Assembly (NCBI RefSeq): GCF_016592435.1
Contig: NZ_AP014545.1
Coordinates: 2,364,693-2,428,692 of the forward strand
Source of the DNA: Amphritea japonica ATCC BAA-1530
GTDB lineage: Bacteria > Pseudomonadota > Gammaproteobacteria > Pseudomonadales > Balneatricaceae
Direction of reading: 5' to 3'
DNA: 64,000 nucleotides
Of this stretch, positions 38,053 through 46,400 are shown piece by piece (the first letter of the stretch is position 1; each line of letters starts with the position of its first letter). The translations under genes and the position numbers were made by a program. Under the pieces are notes generated by a model. It saw only the letters and a program-made list of their open reading frames with translations. It was not told the origin of the DNA and searched no databases.

Positions 38053-39364
38053 ATTTCGTTTCTACCTCAATACCTATCTGCTTCAAAAAACCTGTTGGTA
38101 AGATACCACCGGCACACACGATAACGCCGTCATTTGGTATCCTGTAATGCTCATTATTCTGATTCAGCACTACTTCAGATTCCAATACTTCACTGATTGT
38201 AGAACTGAGCATTAGATTCAGTCGTCCACTCTCAACTGCAGCATCTACCTTGCGACGATTCTTTTCTTTAGCCCGTCCAAACGCCCCACTGCGATATGAC
38301 AACGTGACTGTAGTACCGGGCTCATCAGCAATACTGGTGGCTGCTTCCAGCGCACTATCTCCGCCGCCAACAATTAACACATGCTTCCCCTGATATTGAG
38401 CAGGATCGACTAATCGGTACACAACCTTATGTTGATCTTCGCCGGGCACACCTAATTTGCGTGGAGTTCCTCTTCGACCGATAGCCAGTAAAACAGCACG
38501 GGTACGGTAGACAGACTTATTAGTGGTGACTTCAAAACCACCTTCAGGTAGGTGGTCTATATGGTCAACCCGTTCTTTGTAATTGACCTTCAATCCCGTC
38601 TTGCGTTCAACTTCAGACCAAAACTCTATCAACTTTTCCTTGGTCGTTTCCTTAAATTGAAACTCTCCGACAATAGGTAGCTTCGCTGGTGCAGTCATGA
38701 CCAACTTACCCCGGGGAAACTGAGCGACCGTGCCTCCCAGAGATTCCTGTTCGATAGTCATAACCTTCAGGTTCTTCTCCATAGCGCCGAGTGTCGCCGT
38801 TATGCCTGCGGGACCAGCTCCAACAACAAGCACGTCCAACAGATCACCACCTGAGCCCATTTCCGGTACTTTAGCGATTTCATCCATCGCTCTGCGACCC
38901 TGCTCAGTGGCATTTTTAATCAGCCCCATACCACCAAGCTCACCCGCAATATAAATTCCGGGAATATTGGTCTGAAAATCAGGTTTAACATTGGGAATAT
39001 CTAACCCGCGCCGCTCGGTACCAAACACCAACTGTATTGCATCAGCGGGACAAGCTGTTTTACAGGCACCATGACCGATACAGTCTGCCGGATTGAGCAG
39101 CTCTGCTTTATTATCGATTAAACCCAATACCTGATGTTTAGCTTCCGGGCAAGCATTGACGCAGGAGCCACAACCCAGACAGATATTGCTATTGATAATG
39201 GGATGAAGAGAGGCAGGCTCAGTCAGGCCGGCGACAACCGCTTCGGATTTAATCGCAAGATTTCCCCGAGTTTGAGTTGTTTTATACCAGTTATACAGTA
39301 TCCAGATCGCCAGTAATGGCGTAGCTATAATCAAATACTGATAAAATTCAGCCTGTACGTTCAT
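38039..39364 (-). CDS. Membrane-anchored ferredoxin/FAD NAD(P)-type reductase
   Basis: 441 residues from ATG 39364 (the upstream TTG is less likely). One N-terminal membrane helix (LIIATPLLAIWILYNWY), then two 4Fe-4S-type motifs: CLGCGSCVNACP, and a second reading CIGHGACKTACP with His in place of the second Cys. A thioredoxin-reductase-like FAD/NAD(P) domain follows (VVGAGPAGITATLGAM, GKHVLIVGGGDSALEAA, VIVCAGGILPTGFL). There is no CxxC thioredoxin active site. It should move electrons between NAD(P)H, FAD and ferredoxin at the inner membrane. It lies next to the membrane haem protein and cytochrome genes, so an electron-entry role is inferred. Confidence 0.85.
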   Translation of the reverse strand: MNVQAEFYQYLIIATPLLAIWILYNWYKTTQTRGNLAIKSEAVVAGLTEPASLHPIINSNICLGCGSCVNACPEAKHQVLGLIDNKAELLNPADCIGHGACKTACPADAIQLVFGTERRGLDIPNVKPDFQTNIPGIYIAGELGGMGLIKNATEQGRRAMDEIAKVPEMGSGGDLLDVLVVGAGPAGITATLGAMEKNLKVMTIEQESLGGTVAQFPRGKLVMTAPAKLPIVGEFQFKETTKEKLIEFWSEVERKTGLKVNYKERVDHIDHLPEGGFEVTTNKSVYRTRAVLLAIGRRGTPRKLGVPGEDQHKVVYRLVDPAQYQGKHVLIVGGGDSALEAATSIADEPGTTVTLSYRSGAFGRAKEKNRRKVDAAVESGRLNLMLSSTISEVLESEVVLNQNNEHYRIPNDGVIVCAGGILPTGFLKQIGIEVETKYGTA

Positions 39365-39655
39365 ATGCAATACCTATTCAAAAACTTCTGAAACATCGGT
39401 GTTAACCAGTTTTCTCACTCATTCTCCTTTAAAAAGAAAACCCGATTTCGTAGTTAATACGTTAAAGAATTATTCGTATGCCAACAACTGTCTCCAACCA
39501 AGTACAGTCTAAAGATGCTAACGAAACTCTCACTTCGCAAAAATGAGAACACCACCGACAAAACAATAGATAAGCTTTTGTTTAAATTGAAAATAAAAAT
39601 TCCGGTATAGGTTATGCATTAACTTGTGAAACCAATATACGGAGTCTCATGCAGA

Positions 39656-40486
39656 ATGACGAGAAATACCCTGTTTACTGCGGTAGCTTTAGCTACAGGC
39701 CTTGTAACTGCGGCCTTTCTATTGCAAGGCGGCAACTCTACTCAATCTGGTGAATATTTAGCCAGTACGACTCAGTCATCCAACACATCCTTAATGGCAG
39801 CAGAGGCCGCTGATAACAACCAGCTCCAGGCCGGCCCGCTTGACCAAATGGCTCAAAAACTAAAAGACAGACTTCAAAATGAGCCTGATGATATGGAAGG
39901 CTGGGTCCTATTGGGGCGCACTTATCAATATATGAAAGACCAGTCGGCTGCTGATCAGGCTTACGCTAAAGCAACTGCTTTGGGGCTGACTCCTGCCCGT
40001 CTTAAAGAAGTTCGCAGCGGTATGTCTGTGACACAGAAGGCCCCACCTAAACGGGTTTTTCCAGAGCCCAAAACATCCCGTAACCTGACCGCCGTAATGA
40101 TAGATCAGGCTCTGAAAGATGGCCCCGATACTCAACAGATATCAGTCAGCGGAGAAATCAAAATAACACCGCTTCTCGCTGAACAGCTGGCTGGTAAAAA
40201 CGCCACGCTTTTTATTTTCGCGCGAGCCGACAAAGGCCCTCCAATGCCGTTAGCCGCAATACGTAAAACACCCGCTACACTACCGCTAAACTTCACCCTC
40301 AGTGATTCAAATGCCGTCATTCCCGATCGAAAACTATCCTCATCTAATGCGGTAATAATTGGCGCCCGAATCTCTTTCAATGACAGTGCTACAGCATCTA
40401 AAGGTGACCTTGAAGGGTTTAGCCAGATAGTCGACCCTGCCAGTGATGATAAGGTTACTATTGAAATTAATCAGGTCCGCCAATAA
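39656..40486 (+). CDS. CcmI/CycH-like TPR protein of cytochrome c biogenesis
   Basis: About 276 residues. The N-terminal hydrophobic segment is an anchor (TLFTAVALATGLVTAAFLL). A TPR pair follows (DMEGWVLLGRTYQYMKDQSAADQAYAKATALG), then the C-terminal CcmI/CycH domain (ISVSGEIKITPLLAEQL, ATLFIFARADKGPPMPLAAIRK, VIIGARIS). Proteins of this type hold apocytochrome c for haem attachment. The ATG at 39656 has GGAG upstream; a GTG at 39626 is an alternative. It lacks the ccm operon around it and sits beside the cytochromes, so it may be a dedicated chaperone. Confidence 0.82.
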   Translation: MTRNTLFTAVALATGLVTAAFLLQGGNSTQSGEYLASTTQSSNTSLMAAEAADNNQLQAGPLDQMAQKLKDRLQNEPDDMEGWVLLGRTYQYMKDQSAADQAYAKATALGLTPARLKEVRSGMSVTQKAPPKRVFPEPKTSRNLTAVMIDQALKDGPDTQQISVSGEIKITPLLAEQLAGKNATLFIFARADKGPPMPLAAIRKTPATLPLNFTLSDSNAVIPDRKLSSSNAVIIGARISFNDSATASKGDLEGFSQIVDPASDDKVTIEINQVRQ

Positions 40487-40527
40487 CCCTATAATCAATC
40501 TATAGTTACTACTGAGCCTATCCACTA

Positions 40528-41430
40528 ATGAGCGATACTATTGTGGCTGATAAACAGCGAAAAGCAGATATTGAAAAGCTCCATCTATCTCCTTTGGAGC
40601 AATTTGCAGCACCGTTTTTTTCGGTAGTACTTACCCTGCTACTGATTTGGGGGTGGCAGCAAAAAGAGGAGTATTTAATCACTGCAGAATGGGGCGTTGG
40701 CTACTGGCTAGGATTGGTAGCAGGTGTGATTTTCATTCTTATTTTTATCTACCCGCTTCGGAAGAAGTTTAAATTCATGCGAAGTGCTGGTGCCATAAAA
40801 ATTTGGTTTAATTTACATATGTTTATGGGCGTTGTAGCACCGGTGATGATTGCCTTTCATTGCAACTTTTCACTCGGTGCAACCAACAGTAATGTTGCTC
40901 TCTATTCGATGCTTTTCGTAGTCGCTAGCGGTATTGCAGGGCGTTATATATACGCCCAGGTTCACTACGGACTTTTCGGTGCTCATGCCAAGATTGAAGA
41001 GCTGGTCGATATCAGTAAAGAAGCCCGAAAGCGGCTTGGACACCACGGCGGATTAGCACCGGCTATAGAACACAAAATTAAGTCGTTTGAAGACTACGTA
41101 TTGAAACCGACTGGAGGCCTGCTTAGCTTCATTCCTCGCAAAGTGTTTATTGGTGTAAGTACCTGGACTACCTATTTCATTTTGTGCCATCGTTTGCGCC
41201 CAATCATGGCCACTCAGGCTCGGCTGAGTAACTGGGATAAACGGCAAGAGAAGCAACATTACAAAGAGAGCCGAATACTTATAGGAATTCTACTGAGCGC
41301 TATTAGAAAAATGGCAGTATACACCTTCTATGAAAAGCTCTTTCATAACTGGCATAAGATCCACGTCGTTTTCTTTAGCATGCTACTGATCACCGGTATC
41401 ATTCATGTTACTGCAGTTCATATGTATTAA
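40528..41430 (+). CDS. His-rich multi-pass membrane protein, cytochrome b-like
   Basis: 300 residues with about six hydrophobic segments. Paired His residues lie on membrane helices: NLHMF and AFHCNF in one pair, then KIHVVF and IIHVTAVH near the C-terminus. This is the layout of a ferric-reductase or b-type haem transmembrane domain, but I do not recognise an exact family. A basic cytoplasmic loop lies between. It is encoded between the Fe-S/FAD reductase and the 21-heme cytochrome, which suggests it carries electrons across the inner membrane. Function inferred. Confidence 0.6.
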   Translation: MSDTIVADKQRKADIEKLHLSPLEQFAAPFFSVVLTLLLIWGWQQKEEYLITAEWGVGYWLGLVAGVIFILIFIYPLRKKFKFMRSAGAIKIWFNLHMFMGVVAPVMIAFHCNFSLGATNSNVALYSMLFVVASGIAGRYIYAQVHYGLFGAHAKIEELVDISKEARKRLGHHGGLAPAIEHKIKSFEDYVLKPTGGLLSFIPRKVFIGVSTWTTYFILCHRLRPIMATQARLSNWDKRQEKQHYKESRILIGILLSAIRKMAVYTFYEKLFHNWHKIHVVFFSMLLITGIIHVTAVHMY

Positions 41431-41437
41431 ATTTCAT

Positions 41438-41455
41438 ATGAGAATTCTTTCTCAT
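41438..41455. promoter_or_regulatory. Palindrome with TGAGAA half-sites
   Basis: ATGAGAA (41438-41444) and TTCTCAT (41449-41455) with four bases between. The same half-site, in the opposite orientation, occurs upstream of gspE. Confidence 0.4.
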
Positions 41456-41632
41456 TATTGAGAGTCTGCATAAAGAGACACTCTAAGCTGTTGTTTTGTA
41501 TAGAAACAGCTCTACAACGCTTAATAGCTGTACGAACTACGAGACAACACCTCCTCCCCCCTCACTACCATTCTATGAATGAAGCTCAGCTATTTTATGA
41601 TAACCCTTTGATAAATAGACATTTTAATTATC

Positions 41633-41648
41633 AGGCTCAATTTTTGCT
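41633..41648 (+). promoter_or_regulatory. Sigma-54-type promoter candidate
   Basis: AGGCTCAATTTTTGCT: GG and GC are separated by exactly ten bases, and the TTGCT element matches the -12 box. It lies about 200 bases before the 21-heme gene, and an NtrC-type activator is encoded downstream in the window. Confidence 0.4.
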
Positions 41649-41848
41649 ATATAAAAGAGGTTAGGCCTGAATTGTTATAAGGGAGAGGCAGCTTAACTCC
41701 CTATTTAGATTTTCATTTCTTAATTTATTCAGCCCTGAAAAAGTAAGGCCTGTTCGGGGGAGTGGCCATAGCTATTCCTTCGTTTTCTTATCCGAAACCC
41801 TCTTACATCGTTCATCTGGGTTTACGGGCAAACCATACCGGAGGTTAA

Positions 41849-43435
41849 GTGAAGCTGTCTGATCGTCTTTTAACTCTGAAGTCTTTTGCTCTTCTGGTAC
41901 TGCTAAGCTTCAGTGCGCCCGGAGAGGCAAATGTTTTCGAAACCATATTCATGCCTGGGAAATTAATTAATGGGCATGAACAGTTCGAACTCGAATGCGA
42001 CAACTGTCATGAATCTTTTGACCAGAGTAAGCAAAGAAACAGATGTCTGGCTTGCCACGACCATGAGAATATCGCTAAAGATATTGATGAGGGCACTGGC
42101 TTTCACGGCCTCATGGAAAATAGCAAGAACATTGAGTGTAAAACATGTCATTCCGACCACATGGGACGAGATGCGGATATTGTGCAGCTAACACACTCCA
42201 CATTTAACCATGACCTGACCGACTATCCACTCGAAGGCAAACACCAGACAGCCGCATGCGCTAATTGCCACGAGCCTTCGCAAAACTTTCGCGAAGCACC
42301 CAATCAGTGTATCGACTGCCACAAAGACGATGACAAGCATGAAGGCGAATTAGGCGAGCAATGTGATGACTGCCATAAAGAAACAGGCTGGCAAGAAACT
42401 AAATTCGATCACGACGACACCGATTTTCCGCTTCTGGATAAGCATGCAGAAGTGAACTGCAGTAGCTGTCATGCAGACGAGCAATATGAGGATATACCGA
42501 CAGAGTGCGCTTCCTGCCATCTTCTTAACGATGCACATGGAGGCCACTTCGGCAACGAATGTGAAAAATGTCACTCAGAAAAAGACTGGGATGAATCAAA
42601 GTTTGACCACAACAAAGATACAGAATTCGATCTGAAAGGGTCACACAAAAAGACTAGTTGTAATAGCTGCCATGTAGACCCTCTTTTTGACGAATCACCC
42701 GGTGAAAGCTGTATCGATTGTCACCGCAGCGATGACTCTCATCAAGGTAAGAACGGCAATGAGTGCAATGAGTGCCATACTGAGAACAGATGGCAAAAGA
42801 GTAGTTTCGATCATGATAAGGATACCGATTTCAAACTTAAGGGTAGCCATGAGCCATTAGAGTGTCATAGCTGTCATAAAGGCAGCCTTGAGGATGAATT
42901 ACCGAGCGACTGTATCAGTTGCCATAAAGGTGATGATGTACATAAAGGTCAACAGGGTGACAGCTGCAATCGATGTCACGACGAAAAATCTTTTTCTGGT
43001 GTCATTCGCTTTGATCATGACCTGACCCATTTTCCGTTAATTGGGCAGCATGCCGTTACCAGTTGTGAAGAGTGCCATCTGGAACAAACCTTTAAAGATA
43101 CCGCTCTGGCATGCACTAGCTGTCACAAAGATGATGACGTACATAAAGAAACACTGGGTGGACGCTGTGAGCAGTGCCACACCCCAAATGACTGGGGTAT
43201 CTGGCAGTTTGACCATGACACCCAGACCGATTTCAAACTTACTGGCAAGCACCAGGAGCAAACCTGTGAGGCCTGCCACTTGAAGCCTGTAAACGACCAG
43301 GACGACATAGACCAGGCTTCAGATTGTTTCAGCTGCCATCGTAGTGACGATATTCATTTTGGCGGTTTCGGACGTTTTTGTGAACGATGCCACACGACCG
43401 AATCGTTTGACGACACAAGCAACCTGAGTCAGTAG
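41849..43435 (+). CDS. 21-heme periplasmic c-type cytochrome
   Basis: 528 residues. A signal peptide (LLVLLSFSAPGEANVF) is followed by 21 CXXCH motifs by hand count, from CDNCH to CERCH. Between most motifs lie conserved His residues in forms such as FDHD and KHxxxxC, so bis-His ligation is likely. The first part (FMPGKLINGHEQFELECDNCHESFDQ) and the repeated FDHDxTDFxLxxxH units resemble the cytochrome c3 family. The GTG start at 41849 is preceded by GGAGG. It is rich in Asp, Glu and Lys, unlike the Asn/Thr-rich giant cytochrome that follows. Probable periplasmic relay. Confidence 0.9.
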   Translation: MKLSDRLLTLKSFALLVLLSFSAPGEANVFETIFMPGKLINGHEQFELECDNCHESFDQSKQRNRCLACHDHENIAKDIDEGTGFHGLMENSKNIECKTCHSDHMGRDADIVQLTHSTFNHDLTDYPLEGKHQTAACANCHEPSQNFREAPNQCIDCHKDDDKHEGELGEQCDDCHKETGWQETKFDHDDTDFPLLDKHAEVNCSSCHADEQYEDIPTECASCHLLNDAHGGHFGNECEKCHSEKDWDESKFDHNKDTEFDLKGSHKKTSCNSCHVDPLFDESPGESCIDCHRSDDSHQGKNGNECNECHTENRWQKSSFDHDKDTDFKLKGSHEPLECHSCHKGSLEDELPSDCISCHKGDDVHKGQQGDSCNRCHDEKSFSGVIRFDHDLTHFPLIGQHAVTSCEECHLEQTFKDTALACTSCHKDDDVHKETLGGRCEQCHTPNDWGIWQFDHDTQTDFKLTGKHQEQTCEACHLKPVNDQDDIDQASDCFSCHRSDDIHFGGFGRFCERCHTTESFDDTSNLSQ

Positions 43436-43458
43436 TCCAGGGGATATAGGTGATCAGT

Positions 43459-46400
43459 ATGTCATTAACAAGAACGCAATCCGTTCCATTCGCCGCCGGT
43501 ATCTTGCGGCCCGTTATTATAATGCTGATGCTATTAGTAATCAGTCTGGTGCTGCCATCATCTGCTCAGGCGATGTCCGATCCGGATCAACTCGAACAGC
43601 TGGAACAACTAGATACCAACAATCAGGGTGTGGACAACAATAGTCCGAAAGCGGTATTCGACCATCTCAGCACCGGCTTTATGCTCGATGGTCAGCACGC
43701 TAATCTTGATTGCTCCAGCTGTCATGTCAAAGGAGTATTTAAAGGCACACCGACCACTTGTACTGCCTGCCATTCCTCCTCCAGCATTATTCCAGCGTCC
43801 GTTAAAGCCAACGACCATATCAATAGTAGCAATAGCTGCGACAGCTGCCACAGCCCGGGTAGCTGGAATGATGTGCCGAAAGTTGATCACGATGAAGTAG
43901 CCGGTAGCTGCTTATCCTGTCACAACAATCAAGTCGCTTTTGGTAAACCGAGTGACCACCCTCCTTCAAGTGATAGCTGTGAAAACTGCCACTCGACCAG
44001 TGGTTGGCAGACTTCGTCATTTGACCATACCGGTATCGAAAACAACTGTTCCAGCTGCCATAATGGCGTTAAAGCTACAGGTAAGGGCAGCAATCATATT
44101 CCTGCCAATAATATCTGTGAGGATTGTCATCGCCCCACTAACTTTAGTGATCTCAGCCTCTGGAACCACCCAGACAGCGCCAGTAACTGTAGCAGCTGTC
44201 ATAACGGTAGCTTCAGTGTCGAGGGAAAACCCTCTAATCATGTACCTAGTAGCAATACCTGCTCTAATTGTCACGCCATCAACTCATGGAAAATTACAAC
44301 CTTTAATCACCCGCCTGAAGAAACTGGCGGAAGCTGCGCAAGCTGTCACAACGGCTCATCTGCGACCGGTAAATCAGCCAATCATATCCCCAGCAGCAAT
44401 AGCTGCGAAGACTGCCATAGCACGTCAGGAAGCTGGAGCGATGCAACCTTTGATCATAACGGTGCAACCAACTGCGCAAGTTGCCACAACGGCACGACGG
44501 CTACTGGTAAAAACGCGGGTCATATCAATACAACGAACAACTGTGAAGCCTGCCACACTTCAACAACCTGGTCGCCCGTTAATCAGGTTAACCATGACGA
44601 AGTCGTGGGTAGTTGTGAAAGCTGTCACAACGGCACCACAGCTACCGGAAAGTCTGCTAACCATCTTCCCAGTAGCAACTCCTGCGTAGACTGCCACGAT
44701 CCTAAACGTGGCTGGGCTGATGCAACATTTACTCACGCCCCCGGTACAACCAACTGTGCCAGTTGCCATAACGGCACCATTGCTACTGGCAAAAACTCTG
44801 CGCACATTAACACTACTAATAGCTGTGAGAGCTGCCATACACCAACCAACTGGACTCCGGTTACTCAGGTTGACCATACAGAAGTTAACGGTAGTTGCTC
44901 CACCTGCCACAATGGCACCACAGCCACTGGAAAAAATTCCAGCCATATCAACACGACCAATACCTGCGATGCTTGTCATACCTCATCCACATGGTCGCCG
45001 GAGACACGGGTTGATCACAATGAAGTGCTAGGCACTTGTGAAAGCTGTCATAACGGCTCAATTGCCGAAGGGAAATCTGCAAACCATATTCCCAGTGCTA
45101 ATACCTGTGAGGATTGCCATAGGCCTGAGCTTGGCTGGGCCGAAGCAACTTTTGATCATCCTGGAATTACCGACAACTGTGCCAGCTGCCATAATGGCAG
45201 TACTGCCACTGGTAAAAACTCTGGACATATAAATACCACTAACAGTTGCGAAAGCTGCCACATTAACTCCAACTGGACACCTGCCACTCAGGTTGACCAC
45301 GGGGAGGTAATCGGCAGCTGTAGTAATTGTCATAACGGCACCACAGCGACTGGTAAGAATTCCAGTCATATTAATACCACCAATAACTGTGAAGCCTGTC
45401 ATACTCCATCCACATGGTCTCCGGAAACCCGGGTCGATCATAATGAAGTATTAGGGACCTGTTCAAGCTGCCATAATGGCTCGATAGCAACAGGCAAGTC
45501 CGCTAACCATATTCCTAGTGCTAATACCTGTGAGGATTGCCATAATCCACAACTTGGCTGGGCTGAAGCAATATTTGATCATGCAGGCACGACAGCAAAC
45601 TGTGCTACCTGTCACAACGGTAGCACAGCCACTGGTAAGAACAGCGGTCATATCAACACAACTAACAGTTGTGAAAGTTGTCATGCAAACACTACCTGGT
45701 CACCTGAAACCCAGGTTGACCATGCTGAAGTACTCGGCAGCTGCAGCAGTTGCCATAACGGCACCACTGCGACAGGTAAAAACACAAATCATATCAATAC
45801 CAGTAATACCTGTGAGTCCTGTCACACATCAACCAGCTGGTCTCCTGAGACACGTGTTGATCATAGTGAGGTAAATGGCAGCTGTACCAGTTGTCATAAC
45901 GGCACCACGGCAACCGGGAAAAATACAACTCACATAAATACCACCAACAACTGTGAAGCCTGTCACTCATCAGCCAGCTGGTCTCCTGAAACCCGTGTTG
46001 ATCATGCAGAGGTCAACGGCAGCTGCAGCACCTGCCACAACGGCACCATTGCGGTAGGTAAATCCGCGAATCATATCCAGAGCGGTAATGTTTGTGAAGA
46101 CTGTCATAACACCATTAGCTTTGCAGACGCGGTATTTGATCACAGCAATGTCACTGGTAGCTGTTCAAACTGCCACAACGGCACCACCGCCACCGGCAAG
46201 AACTCTGCTCACATTAACACCACTAACAACTGTGAGGCTTGTCATACCCCTACAACCTGGTCTCCAGTAACACAGGTTGACCATGCTGAGGTCAATGGCA
46301 CCTGTACCAGTTGTCATAACGGCACAACAGCGTTAGGTAAGAACTCCAGCCATATCAACACCACTAACAATTGTGAAGCCTGCCACACACCTTCTGCCTG

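Larger units (their letters stand above)
41431..41848. other. Regulatory region upstream of the multiheme genes
   Basis: About 420 bases with the TGAGAA palindrome at 41438 and the sigma-54-like site at 41633, both described separately. An AGAGT/ACTCT dyad lies between them. A short plus-strand frame at 41458-41664 covers the promoter and is not considered real. Confidence 0.5.

Noticed and set aside
44560-44979. Long antisense frames inside the giant cytochrome gene
   Set aside because: Caused by the repetitive codon pattern of the real gene; translations are low-complexity.
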